Positions 6,839 through 15,005 of a stretch of 57,432 bases of DNA are shown piece by piece. The position numbers and the translations under genes were made by a program. Source of the stretch: Lactobacillus sp. S2-2 (GTDB lineage Bacteria; Bacillota; Bacilli; Lactobacillales; Lactobacillaceae). The stretch lies in assembly GCF_021698855.1 (NCBI RefSeq), contig NZ_WWFA01000007.1, positions 1-57,432 of the forward strand, written 5' to 3'. The first letter of the stretch is position 1; each line of letters opens with the position of its first letter. The notes under the pieces were generated by a model. That model was not told where the DNA came from, did no database searches, and worked only from the letters and a program-made list of their open reading frames with translations.

Positions 6839-8020
6839 ATGGAAGATACCCCTGAAAACTATAATTCAGGATGTAACTTTGTTATTTATATAATCGGTTT
6901 AATTTGGTTAGGCTACTATATTTGGCCACTACTTATTTTATTTTTTGTAATTTATATTATCTACAAACTCATTAAATTACATAAAATGAAAAAAACACAA
7001 AATGATGAAGATGAATCAGAAGATTATAATTCTAGCATTAATTTTATTGTTTATATAATTGGTTTAATTTGGTTAGGCTATTACATTTGGCCAATATTCA
7101 TTCCTATTTTAATAATTTATTCAATATATAGAATAATTAGAAATCATAAAATGAAGGAATATTTTAATAGCAAAGAATTTTTAGAACACAAAAAATCAAT
7201 CTATAATACCATCCAAGATTATAATGAAATTGCACAATACGCTAAGGAAATTCCAAATAATAGTAATTTTATTCCTAAAGAAAAAGATTATTCTTATTTA
7301 GCATCATTTGAAAACACTAGCACTCATAATTATAAGCGAGACAAAAATATCTCTTCTAATTCTGAAAACACTTATTCCACATCCCTCCAAATTGTTAGAA
7401 AAGCTTCAAAAGAACCCATTAAATATTTATGTAAATATTTTAAAATCACTCCAACTAAATCAAACATCACACAATTGCAAGAAATTGGTCAAAATATTTC
7501 TAAAATTGAAAATACAATTGATAATTTAAATCAAAGACAAAATCAATTAGAAAATAATTTCAATCCTCCTAAATTCATTAGTAAATATTATAAAAATAGA
7601 TTATTTGCACAAATAGGAATTAATCGCCCGCAAATTAATATTATCTATGCCACTTACTCTTTTGAATATATTAGTGCTGGTGGTAATAGCTCTCAAAAAA
7701 CTAAAATCAAATTCAACTCTGAAACAATTGAAGCTATTTCACAATATTTATCAGATAAAATAACTCATAATAAAACTTCTGCTATTCAAAGATCTCTAAT
7801 GACAAATAAATTAAGAAATCATATCAAAGAAAGAGACAACTACACTTGTCAAAATTGTGGAGCTTCAATTGAACAACAAAGTTTATTATTATTAGAAATT
7901 GACCATATAATTCCAATCTCCAAAGGTGGCACTTCAGTCGAAGAAAATTTACAAACTCTTTGTTGGAAATGTAATCGAAAAAAATCTAATAAGTTATTAA
8001 CCGAAGATACTGTTTATTAA
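6839..8020 (+). CDS. Membrane-anchored HNH endonuclease with duplicated anchor module
   Basis: 393 residues from the ATG at 6839, chosen because AAGGAG lies 9 nt upstream; an in-frame ATG 18 codons earlier has no ribosome site. Residues about 10-55 and 65-110 are two copies of one hydrophobic module (VIYIIGLIWLGYYIWP then two helices and HKMK). A low-complexity linker with a short coiled-coil (IGQNISKIENTIDNLNQR) follows. The C-terminus is an HNH nuclease: CQNCG, EIDHIIPISKGGTSVEENL, LCWKCNRKKS, giving a C4 zinc knuckle with D-H and N in place. A nuclease at the membrane could act on incoming DNA. Target unknown. Confidence 0.82.
   Translation: MEDTPENYNSGCNFVIYIIGLIWLGYYIWPLLILFFVIYIIYKLIKLHKMKKTQNDEDESEDYNSSINFIVYIIGLIWLGYYIWPIFIPILIIYSIYRIIRNHKMKEYFNSKEFLEHKKSIYNTIQDYNEIAQYAKEIPNNSNFIPKEKDYSYLASFENTSTHNYKRDKNISSNSENTYSTSLQIVRKASKEPIKYLCKYFKITPTKSNITQLQEIGQNISKIENTIDNLNQRQNQLENNFNPPKFISKYYKNRLFAQIGINRPQINIIYATYSFEYISAGGNSSQKTKIKFNSETIEAISQYLSDKITHNKTSAIQRSLMTNKLRNHIKERDNYTCQNCGASIEQQSLLLLEIDHIIPISKGGTSVEENLQTLCWKCNRKKSNKLLTEDTVY
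6860..7155 (+). repeat. Direct duplication of 165-bp period inside the HNH gene
   Basis: 6860-6990 and 7025-7155 are clearly homologous, offset by exactly 165 bp (55 codons). They share GGTTTAATTTGGTTAGGCT at 6896 and 7061 and CATAAAATGAA at 6980 and 7145. In-frame duplication of the membrane module. Confidence 0.9.
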
Positions 8021-8067
8021 TAAAAAAGTTCTACAAGATAGACAATAATCTAACTTGTAGAACTCTG

Positions 8068-8100
8068 TTAAAGATCTTAAATTATTAAGATCTTTTTTTA
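8068..8100. terminator. Bidirectional terminator
   Basis: AAAGATCTTAA-ATTA-TTAAGATCTTT followed by T-run; overlaps the stop of the convergent reductase gene. A second hairpin without a T-run (AGTTCTACAAG/CTTGTAGAACT, 8027-8063) precedes it. Confidence 0.8.
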
Positions 8101-8778
8101 ATATCCAAATAAAGTATCTTCTTTTAATCGATCTTCATTAATACCAAGATCTTTAATGTAGCTATCCATGCCCTCAACAAATTTTGGTGAACCTGACATG
8201 AAGTAAAGACCTTCATTACTGTATTTATCAACTAATTTACTTGCTTCTTCTTTAACTTCATTTGAATGTTGTACTTTAATAAACTTAAAATTCAACAAAC
8301 TAGTTTCACATTTTTCGAAGAAATCTTTGAAAAAGTAAAAATCTCTTGATGAATATAATAATGTAATTTCGCCACTATATTCTCGTTTGATTAATTCTTC
8401 AACTAAAGCATGGATTGGTGTAATACCAACACCACCAACGACAAATATTAAAGGTTGTTCATCATTATCATCAGGTAAAGTAAATTTACCTTGAGCATCA
8501 TCAGATGAAACAACTTCACCCTTTTCTAAACTAAATAATTCTTTTTTAAAACTACTAATTTCTGATCCAGTTCTTGTACAAAAAACCACTTCTTCATCAG
8601 AAGGTAAAGATGTCATTGAAAAAGCACGGTTTTGTTTACCACTAACATTACGTGTTGGTAATGTTAAATGAGTGTATTGACCTGCTTCCCAAGTAAATGA
8701 TTCATCCTTTTTAAAACTAAATTCATAGTAATCATCTTGTAAATTTTTGTATCCTTGAAATTTTAATTCTTTATCCAT
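8098..8778 (-). CDS. FAD/NAD(P)-binding ferredoxin-reductase-like oxidoreductase
   Basis: 226 residues of the ferredoxin-NADP reductase fold. RAFSMTS is the flavin-binding RxxS motif (residues about 51-57) and VVGGVGITP the nucleotide-binding loop (about 112-120). YFMSGSP and a terminal DTLFGY complete the family pattern. No globin or iron-sulfur domain is attached, so it needs a partner or reduces small acceptors. Soluble. Start ATG at 8778 has only a weak ribosome site. Partner and substrate unknown. Confidence 0.82.
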   Translation of the reverse strand: MDKELKFQGYKNLQDDYYEFSFKKDESFTWEAGQYTHLTLPTRNVSGKQNRAFSMTSLPSDEEVVFCTRTGSEISSFKKELFSLEKGEVVSSDDAQGKFTLPDDNDEQPLIFVVGGVGITPIHALVEELIKREYSGEITLLYSSRDFYFFKDFFEKCETSLLNFKFIKVQHSNEVKEEASKLVDKYSNEGLYFMSGSPKFVEGMDSYIKDLGINEDRLKEDTLFGY

Positions 8779-8785
8779 ATTAAAT

Positions 8786-8826
8786 CACAAAAAACTCAAT
8801 AAAAAATCATATTTATTGGAGTTATT
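8786..8826 (-). terminator. Terminator after the MDR oxidoreductase gene
   Basis: ACTCCAATAAA pairs (one G-U) with TTTATTGAGT, followed on the minus strand by TTTTTTGTG. It sits between two genes on the same strand and separates them. Confidence 0.6.
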
Positions 8827-8904
8827 ATCTCCTTTTAACAAATTATAAGTTCACTATGCTATAACATTAAGAACCTATAATACAATTCTATCACTTTATT
8901 GCAT

Positions 8905-9930
8905 TTAATTTTTAATAACTACTTTACCAATCATATGATTATTTTCTACTAATTCAGTTGATTGACGTAAATTTTTTGCATTAATTGGTTTAAAAGTCTT
9001 TGTTAATGTACTTTTTATTTTTCCATCGTCCAATAAATTACTTACTTCATCTAAGATTTGGTGTTGGGTAATCATTTTAGATGATTGAAACCATGATTTT
9101 GTATACATCCATTCCCATCCAAAACTAACCATCTTATTTTTTAAAGAACTAAAATCTAAGTTACTACCTGATCCAGTTGTGGAAACAATTTTCCCAAATG
9201 GGGCAATTAAATTAGTGATTGTTGACCAATAATAATCTAAATTGACCAATTCCAAAATATAATCAACATAATCATAACCTAAATCATGAATTTGTTTTTC
9301 AAGATCATTATGATAATCAACTACAAAATCAACGCCATGTTCTAATTCCCACTCTTTAGTTGAATCATTACCAGCAGTAGCAATTACTTTTAGTCCAGCC
9401 AAGTGAGCTAGTTGTGTTGCAATTGAACCAACTCCTCCTGCACCATTAATAATTAAAATTGATTTATTAGCATTATTTTCATCATTAATATCGATATTCA
9501 TTTGTTCAAATAAAGATTCCCATGCAGTCAATGCAGTAAGTGGCATTGCTGCACTTTCTTCAATACTTAATTTTTTTGGAGCATGACCTACAATTCTTTC
9601 ATCGACTGATTGGTACTCACTATTACTACCTGGTCGATCATAGGCACCAGCGTAAAATACTTTATCACCTAAATTAAATAAATCAGTCTTTGAGCCTACT
9701 TCCATTACTGTGCCATAAGCATCATATCCAATTACTTTAGGATTCAAAAGAACGTCTTTTTGACCTTTTCTTGTAAAAATATCTACAGGATTAACTGAAG
9801 TAGCTTCTACTTTAACTAATAAATCATGTTCTTTAAGTTGTGGTTTTTCTGTTTCAAAATCAAATAAACTATTTTGATCACTAATAGGTAAATATTCTTT
9901 GTATCCAATTGCATTCATCATTTTACTCAT
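8905..9930 (-). CDS. Zinc-independent MDR oxidoreductase (quinone oxidoreductase-like)
   Basis: 341-residue medium-chain dehydrogenase/reductase. EATSVNPVDIFTRKG near residue 50 is the family's substrate-side block and INGAGGVGSIATQLAHLAGLKVIATA (split here by function) carries the GAGGVG NADPH loop. The catalytic Cys/His/Glu zinc ligands of alcohol dehydrogenases are missing. This matches the 'zinc-type alcohol dehydrogenase-like' ZADH group, which reduces enones and quinones with NADPH. Ribosome site GAGGAG precedes ATG. Exact substrate unknown. Confidence 0.87.
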   Translation of the reverse strand: MSKMMNAIGYKEYLPISDQNSLFDFETEKPQLKEHDLLVKVEATSVNPVDIFTRKGQKDVLLNPKVIGYDAYGTVMEVGSKTDLFNLGDKVFYAGAYDRPGSNSEYQSVDERIVGHAPKKLSIEESAAMPLTALTAWESLFEQMNIDINDENNANKSILIINGAGGVGSIATQLAHLAGLKVIATAGNDSTKEWELEHGVDFVVDYHNDLEKQIHDLGYDYVDYILELVNLDYYWSTITNLIAPFGKIVSTTGSGSNLDFSSLKNKMVSFGWEWMYTKSWFQSSKMITQHQILDEVSNLLDDGKIKSTLTKTFKPINAKNLRQSTELVENNHMIGKVVIKN

Positions 9931-10051
9931 AATAATTCTCCTCGATATCTAATTACTTTCATCATAAAACTAATGAATAAATTTACAAGAATAAAATTTA
10001 GTGAATTAAAGAAGATAAATATTATGAAAAACAAACTGTAATTATAAAATA

Positions 10052-10651
10052 TTATTTTATTAATTTAAAAATTAGAATTATTAATATTATAAAAAATAAA
10101 ATACTAATAAACTTAATTAATCGATATTCATCACTAGTATTATTTTTAGATTTATTAGTAGATATTGAATCATAAACTGGATATTTATTATATAAATATT
10201 TTTCTACAAAGAATATACGAATAATATATATAACAAGAAATCCTATTGGCCATAAAATTAACCATCCAAAATAAAGAATATTTAAAAATAATTCATTAGA
10301 ACTTTGAACTCCTGATACATATTCTCCTGTGACTAGCATAAATATAATAAAAAATATAACAGCCAGAACTCTATATAAATTTTTAAAAAATTTATACTTT
10401 GCGATTTGATTTTGCTGTTTTCTACTTTCATCTATAATTTGTTTTGACTTATCTGTTTCATCTAGTGAAACAAACAAATCACTTATTCGAATTTGAAAAG
10501 CATTTGCAACTGATTTTAATGTATCTAAACTTCCATCTTCACCCGATTCCAATCGTTGAATTGTTCTTACATTAACCTCACTTTTTTCAGATAACTCTTC
10601 TTGAGTCCATCCTTTTTCTTTTCTTAATGAAGCTATTTTATTTTGCGTCAT
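10052..10651 (-). CDS. XRE-type regulator with C-terminal membrane domain
   Basis: 199 residues: an N-terminal HTH (IASLRKEKGWTQEELSEKSEVNVRTIQRLESG, residues 5-36 in all, Cro/CI type) followed by three hydrophobic helices at about 95-113, 122-145 and 178-197. Membrane-tethered XRE proteins of this kind are common in lactobacilli and are thought to sense envelope conditions. It starts behind AAAGGAG. A GC-rich direct repeat lies in its upstream region and may be its operator. Confidence 0.82.
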   Translation of the reverse strand: MTQNKIASLRKEKGWTQEELSEKSEVNVRTIQRLESGEDGSLDTLKSVANAFQIRISDLFVSLDETDKSKQIIDESRKQQNQIAKYKFFKNLYRVLAVIFFIIFMLVTGEYVSGVQSSNELFLNILYFGWLILWPIGFLVIYIIRIFFVEKYLYNKYPVYDSISTNKSKNNTSDEYRLIKFISILFFIILIILIFKLIK

Positions 10652-10733
10652 ACTATCCGATCTCCTTTATTTATAATGTGACTAAAATTTACCATTACTA
10701 TCAAAAATTAAACACGGCAATTACACGAAAATC

Positions 10734-10751
10734 ACCCGACAGAACCCGACA
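10734..10751 (-). promoter_or_regulatory. Tandem ACCCGACA direct repeat upstream of the XRE gene
   Basis: ACCCGACA occurs at 10734-10741 and again at 10744-10751, a 10-bp period (one helical turn). These G+C-rich octamers stand out in an AT-rich intergenic region about 85 nt from the XRE start. Direct repeats one turn apart are typical of dimeric regulator sites. Function is inferred. Confidence 0.45.
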
Positions 10752-10824
10752 ATGCTTTTATATCAATACTTTATAAAGTATAAATTTAATAATCAATAAA
10801 AAATAACTTGCTTTTTATTCTCTA

Positions 10825-10864
10825 AAAAAGGAATCAACTAACCAAAATAGTTGATTCCTTTTTG
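10825..10864. terminator. Bidirectional terminator
   Basis: AAAAGGAATCAACTA / TAGTTGATTCCTTTTT with a 7-nt loop and T-runs in both directions. It ends the small gene at 10884-11078. Confidence 0.85.
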
Positions 10865-10883
10865 ATATTAATTCATTAAGTAA

Positions 10884-11078
10884 TTAATTTTTCTTTTTCG
10901 ATATGTAAATACAATAACCTATTAAGCCTAAATAAATAATAAGCCAAATAATAATTAAAAAATACCAATTAATTTGAAAATTAATAATATTAGTTAATAC
11001 TAAAAAAATCATGATAATTAAAAAGATTGCAAAGGAATATAAAAATAATTCAGAAGCTCGTTTAATTATTTTAATCAT
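10884..11078 (-). CDS. Small two-helix membrane protein
   Basis: 64 residues: a basic N-terminus (MIKIIKRA), two transmembrane helices (about 10-30 and 38-58) and a KKKN tail. Strong AAGGAGG ribosome site and its own terminator support expression. No family recognised. Several similar-sized hydrophobic proteins are encoded between 15.7 and 21.5 kb. Function unknown. Confidence 0.65.
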   Translation of the reverse strand: MIKIIKRASELFLYSFAIFLIIMIFLVLTNIINFQINWYFLIIIWLIIYLGLIGYCIYISKKKN

Positions 11079-11258
11079 TATTATATTCCTCCTTTAAAAT
11101 TATAATTCAATTTACATATAAATTTCTTCACTAACTACAATACTCAATTATTGAATATTTTCAATAATTTTTGTGTCTATTTATCAGAGACATGTTTAAT
11201 TACCTATTGACTTAATACCTCGCATAAAATAGTATGTCATTTAAGGAGGCATTTTTAT

Positions 11259-11582
11259 ATGAACAGTCAAATAAAAAAAGGGTTACTTGATATTTGTGTA
11301 TTATCATGTATCAACAAAGAAGATTCCTATGGTTATAAAATAATTAAAACCTTAGATCCTTTAATAAAAATTTCAGAATCAACTCTATACACCATCTTAA
11401 AAAGATTACTTACTAAAAAACAAATTATTCAAAAAAATGTAATTCATAATAATCGAATTAGAAAATACTACAGCATTACTGACCAAGGTAAGTTAGAAAT
11501 TGAGAATTTCTTAACTCATTGGTCAGAAGTTGATGGCATTATTAAATTTATCAAGGAGGATATTGATGATGAAAAAAAATGA
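11259..11582 (+). CDS. PadR-family transcriptional regulator
   Basis: 107 residues; winged helix with LDICVLSCINKEDSYGYKII, SESTLYTILKRLL and KYYSITDQGKLEI, all characteristic of PadR. It starts at ATG after AAGGAGG. Its stop overlaps the start of the DUF1700 gene by an ATGA-type arrangement, so the two are translationally coupled. PadR-HAAS operons usually control small envelope or efflux functions. Confidence 0.9.
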   Translation: MNSQIKKGLLDICVLSCINKEDSYGYKIIKTLDPLIKISESTLYTILKRLLTKKQIIQKNVIHNNRIRKYYSITDQGKLEIENFLTHWSEVDGIIKFIKEDIDDEKK

Positions 11583-12168
11583 ATTCTTATATAAATTAGA
11601 AAAATTACTAAAAGATCATAATATTAATAACTATGAAAATTATTTAACCTATTATTCAGAATATATTGATGACCTACTTGAAGAAGGTACTCCTGAAGAT
11701 GAAGTATTTTCTAGAATTGGAACACCAATTGATGTATTTAATAAAATAACTAATGAAAACAGTGAAACAATTAATGTAACTAAACCTAAACATAATCTTT
11801 CAAATAAACTTATTTTTTGGATAGGTTCTCCAGTCTGGTTTCCTATTTTATTAAGTCTTGGACTAATTATCGTATCATTATTATTCACAATTTCTGTTCT
11901 CATTATCGCATTTTTATTTACATTATTTGCCATCAGTTTTGCATTTTTATTAAATTCAATTTGGTTAATGTTTGGAAGTTTTGTTTCCCTTTCTCTAAAT
12001 GGTTTTGGCATCTTTTTATTTGAATTTGGTTTAGGAATCTTATCAATTTCAATTAGTCTTATTGTTTGGGAATTACTGATTCCATGTATAAAAATATCAA
12101 ACAATCTATTTAAAAATTCATTTAATTATTTAAATAAAAAAGGAGTTAAAAAAAATGAAGTCATTTAA
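11566..12168 (+). CDS. DUF1700 (HAAS) membrane protein
   Basis: 200 residues from the first of two adjacent ATGs (11566 or 11569) behind AAGGAGGA. The N-terminal helical HAAS part (FLYKLEKLLKDH, YYSEYIDDLLEEGTPEDEVFSRIGTP) is followed by a membrane domain of about four helices. These proteins pair with PadR regulators and often with a DUF4097 adhesin-like protein. Here the third gene is truncated. Role probably in envelope-stress response. Confidence 0.85.
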   Translation: MMKKNEFLYKLEKLLKDHNINNYENYLTYYSEYIDDLLEEGTPEDEVFSRIGTPIDVFNKITNENSETINVTKPKHNLSNKLIFWIGSPVWFPILLSLGLIIVSLLFTISVLIIAFLFTLFAISFAFLLNSIWLMFGSFVSLSLNGFGIFLFEFGLGILSISISLIVWELLIPCIKISNNLFKNSFNYLNKKGVKKNEVI

Positions 12169-12304
12169 TTATAAAGTTATTTACATAGCACTTATTTTAT
12201 TTGTTATATCATTAGTAATTATTTTTATCGGTCTTTCACTACTAAATTTTAATTTTCAAACAATTTCAGATAAATCTGGAACTTGGTACTTTCCAATCAA
12301 CTGA
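12155..12304 (+). pseudogene. Truncated third gene of the PadR-HAAS operon
   Basis: Begins at ATG (12155) behind AAAGGAG, overlapping the DUF1700 end. It encodes a basic start (MKSFNYK), one transmembrane helix (ALILFVISLVIIFIGLSLL) and SDKSGTWYFPIN, then TGA. In such operons the third gene is normally a longer DUF4097-type protein. The frame runs straight into the body of a TetR gene, so the remainder appears deleted. Confidence 0.6.
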
Positions 12305-12759
12305 ATTTAACAACTGGAGCTTTTTACAAACATTTTAAAAATAAAAATGAATTGTTTTTAGCTACTGCAGAAAAACTATCAGAAGATTTATTCAATCAAT
12401 TAAACCAACCAAATACAGATGATGATGTCAAAAAGCTACTAAACTTAGGTAATAATTTACTTGATTATTTTACTAAAGAACCATATCTAATTGATTTTCT
12501 ATTTTTTGATCAATCTAATATCAAATACACTGATCAATATAACTTCAAACTTTTAGAGTTAGTAAAAAATTATATTCATAATATCGTTTATAACAATCAT
12601 TTAAACATTGATGAAGAAACTTTGTTTATCCAAGTTTGGTCTTTTATTCAAGGATATGGAATGTTATTAAGAAACAACATCGTTACCAAAAATCAGGAAT
12701 TTTTAAATAAAACTTTCTATCAATTTATTAATCATGAGGAGTTAAATAAAAATGAATAA
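12283..12759 (+). pseudogene. TetR-family regulator lacking its N-terminus
   Basis: The open frame begins mid-domain: NQLNLTTGAFYKHFKNKNELFLATAEKL is the second half of the TetR helix-turn-helix (shown at 12294-12380), followed by a complete ligand domain to residue 158. The first 25 or so residues, including helix 1 and part of helix 2, are missing and no ribosome site precedes it. The upstream sequence belongs to another gene. DNA binding must be lost, so the downstream quinone reductase may now be unregulated. Confidence 0.8.
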
Positions 12760-13336
12760 AACATTAATTATCTACTGTCATCCCTATACAGGTAGTTTTA
12801 ATCATGCCATTTTAAAAGAAGTGGAAAATAATTTAAATAAATCAAATCAAGCTTATGATTTAATTGATTTATATGCTGAAAATTTTAATCCAATTTATGA
12901 TCAAGAAGAATTACGACTTTTTCATGATGGTCAAACTCATGATGAATTAGTAATTAAATACTTAAATTTATTAAAATCTTGTAGTAAAGTAATTTTTATA
13001 ACTCCCATTTGGTGGAATTCAATTCCTGGTATGTTAAAAGGATTTATTGATAAAGTTATGAAGGAAGGAGAAGGACTAAGTCACACTGTTAATAGTTGGG
13101 GAATTCATGGTGAATTAACCAACATTAAACAAAGTTATGTTTTAACTACTTCAACTTCTCCAACACTATATTTTAAATTATTCATGGGAAACAGTATCAA
13201 GAAAATCTTTATCAACAAAACATTAAAACAAATTGGAATAAAAAAAGGAACCTGGATTAACTTTGGTGGTATTACTAATTCAAAAAATGATCGTCGAAAA
13301 AATTATTTAACTTACTTAAAAAAGTATCAATTTTAA
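12752..13336 (+). CDS. NAD(P)H:quinone oxidoreductase, flavodoxin-like (MdaB/KefF type)
   Basis: 194 residues, flavodoxin-like fold: LIIYCHPYTGSFNHAIL (FMN-phosphate site), DLYAENFNPIYDQEEL, and FITPIWWNSIPGMLKGFIDKV, the standard NQO1/MdaB block. It reduces quinones or electrophiles with NAD(P)H. The ribosome site GAGGAG lies inside the TetR remnant and the genes overlap by 8 nt, so they form one operon, the usual TetR-NQO arrangement. Confidence 0.88.
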   Translation: MNKTLIIYCHPYTGSFNHAILKEVENNLNKSNQAYDLIDLYAENFNPIYDQEELRLFHDGQTHDELVIKYLNLLKSCSKVIFITPIWWNSIPGMLKGFIDKVMKEGEGLSHTVNSWGIHGELTNIKQSYVLTTSTSPTLYFKLFMGNSIKKIFINKTLKQIGIKKGTWINFGGITNSKNDRRKNYLTYLKKYQF

Positions 13337-13411
13337 AAGTACTTAATTTATAATTACTTATTTCTTTTTGGTATATAATAAGGTTGAACCAAATAAAAGA
13401 GGTGACCTAAA

Positions 13412-13666
13412 ATGGAAAATATTCAAAATACTAATTGTGAAAATGACTGCATGAAGTTTATAAATAGTAACAATAGTGAAGATGAAATCTCCATACAGGT
13501 AAGTGATATTGTTTCTGCTTTAAAGAATCAATATTCTATAGATCAGATTTATCGATCTTTAAATAACTTAAGGAAAAAAGAATTTATTGATGGTGGAATT
13601 GAAATGTCCAAAGATGAAATGGGTAATCCTGTAACTAATATTTCGCCAATTTTAATAATTGAATAA
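13412..13666 (+). CDS. Small winged-helix-like protein, paralogue of 43486-43725
   Basis: 84 residues. Alignable over most of its length with the protein at 43486-43725: C-M/I-K-F/Y-I, the SIQVSDIVSALKNQYS / SIEVADVVSYFRDVYS stretch, I-x-x-x-L-N-x-L-R, FIDGGI/FIYGGV and a final ISPILII / ISTIRLF strand. The helix-helix-hairpin pattern suggests a small winged helix, but no family is recognised. Ribosome site AGAGGTG, -10 TATAAT at 13374. Own terminator. Function unknown. Confidence 0.7.
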   Translation: MENIQNTNCENDCMKFINSNNSEDEISIQVSDIVSALKNQYSIDQIYRSLNNLRKKEFIDGGIEMSKDEMGNPVTNISPILIIE

Positions 13667-13675
13667 TATGTTAAT

Positions 13676-13705
13676 TAGTCACTCCAATTCGAGTGGCTTT
13701 TTATT
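13676..13705 (+). terminator. Terminator of the small winged-helix-like gene
   Basis: GTCACTC-CAATTC-GAGTGGC followed by TTTTTATTT. Confidence 0.8.
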
Positions 13706-13716
13706 TATTCAAATTA

Positions 13717-13752
13717 AAAACAACTGAAACTTTTTCAGTTGTTTTTTTTTTA
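13717..13752. terminator. Bidirectional terminator before traX-like gene end
   Basis: CAACTGAAA / TTTCAGTTG with T10 on the plus strand and TTTTTAATT on the minus strand. It serves the TraX-like gene. Confidence 0.75.
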
Positions 13753-14487
13753 AAATGCATATGTAATAACATAATGAATAATCGCTAAAATTATTAAATG
13801 AGTTGGATAAAATACATAGAATGACTTACCAATATTCGCTCCCTTTTCTCCATTATAACAATTAGCAATTAATATAAATGGGACGATTGCAAAAAATAAA
13901 ACTAGAAATTCTTGTAAATTATCCATAAATGAAAATTTAGGAATAAAAATTAAAAAGTTTAAAATATCTAAACAAAATAATCCTAGAACTCCTGCAACAA
14001 TTCTTAAATGTTGTTTTTTTACTTTGGCAAATAAATAGATTCCAATAACTGCTCCACTATCACCATAATCAGATAAAGAAAAAATTGAAAGGACCACAAA
14101 TCCAAAAATAATTAATCCCTTTTTCCACTTAGAGTCAACCATATCGGAAAAATATAAAGCACAAAGTCCAAATAGTAATGTAAAAATTGTATCTAATCCA
14201 ATTTCTCTAAAGACTAATATAAACGGAATCAAACTAACAATCGCTAAGATTCCTAACCTTTTTAGATATGATTTAATATCATGGGTATGTCGGTATCCTT
14301 CAGAAATACAGAAAGCAAAAACTGGAAATGCTATTCTTCCAATAAAATGCATACTATCAGATAAATAATTACCTGATAACCAATTTTCATTTACAGCATC
14401 ACTCCAAATAATATACGGCGTATGATCTAAAACCATACAAATCATCGCAATTATTTTTAAATTAGTATTATTTAAAAATTTTGGCAT
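13750..14487 (-). CDS. TraX-family membrane protein
   Basis: 245 residues with about eight transmembrane helices. LKIIAMICMVLDHTPYII at the start, FIGRIAFPVFAFCISEGYRHT and the YFYPTHL-like FYPTHLIIL near the end are the TraX/acyltransferase-like pattern. Founding TraX acetylates F pilin. Chromosomal homologues in lactobacilli have no known substrate and no conjugation genes are near. Ribosome site AAGGAG. First-transcribed or single gene, ended by a hairpin at 13717-13752. Confidence 0.87.
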   Translation of the reverse strand: MPKFLNNTNLKIIAMICMVLDHTPYIIWSDAVNENWLSGNYLSDSMHFIGRIAFPVFAFCISEGYRHTHDIKSYLKRLGILAIVSLIPFILVFREIGLDTIFTLLFGLCALYFSDMVDSKWKKGLIIFGFVVLSIFSLSDYGDSGAVIGIYLFAKVKKQHLRIVAGVLGLFCLDILNFLIFIPKFSFMDNLQEFLVLFFAIVPFILIANCYNGEKGANIGKSFYVFYPTHLIILAIIHYVITYAF

Positions 14488-14502
14488 TATTTTAACTCCT
14501 TA

Positions 14503-14967
14503 TTAATTATTTATAACAACAATAAATCTAATATAAATAGTCCCAAGAAAAATAAATATTAACTGTAAAATTCTCCTTATAAAAATAACATTAATTAATT
14601 TATTATCTATCTCTTCATACCAAGGTTCATCTGAATATGTTTTTTTTAATCTTATAAAATTAATTAAATAAAATACAAAACCAAATAAGATTAATCCTAA
14701 AATTATTATGAAAATATGATTAGTTAATCCTTCAATAAAATTCATAAATAAAATCAATCCTAAAATAAACCCATATAATATATAAAAATTATTATTTATT
14801 ACTTTTTGATAAAACTCAAATAATCTTAGACTATGTATTCCTTCACTTCTTGCAATTTGTTGACCAAATTGCATTTTTAAATTTTTCGTTTTTTTCTCAT
14901 TTACTCCATCAAATAACGATAAAATTAACAATAAAACACTGAATATAATCAGAAAAATACTATTCAT
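14503..14967 (-). CDS. Four-helix membrane protein of unknown function
   Basis: 154 residues: hydrophobic helix at 2-18, a charged stretch (NEKKTKNLKMQFGQQIARSEGIHSLR shortened here by position 24-48), then three more helices at about 60-80, 85-107 and 130-150. No family recognised. Ribosome site AGAGGT. Same strand and close to the TraX-like gene (15 nt) and the CPBP gene (38 nt), so probably part of one operon. Confidence 0.65.
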   Translation of the reverse strand: MNSIFLIIFSVLLLILSLFDGVNEKKTKNLKMQFGQQIARSEGIHSLRLFEFYQKVINNNFYILYGFILGLILFMNFIEGLTNHIFIIILGLILFGFVFYLINFIRLKKTYSDEPWYEEIDNKLINVIFIRRILQLIFIFLGTIYIRFIVVINN

Positions 14968-15005
14968 AATTTTTTACCTCTTTTCTTATAATTTTATATC
15001 TCAAT

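Noticed and set aside
8027-8063. Hairpin AGTTCTACAAG/CTTGTAGAACT as a separate terminator or small RNA
   Set aside because: No T-run follows, and a proper terminator lies 10 nt downstream; most likely an accessory stem.
11652-12104. 150-residue frame on the minus strand inside the DUF1700 gene
   Set aside because: Antisense shadow of a well-supported gene; no ribosome site and no recognisable domain.
13750-14487. TraX as a sign of a conjugative element
   Set aside because: Chromosomal TraX homologues are common in lactobacilli; no relaxase, coupling protein or type IV secretion gene is present.
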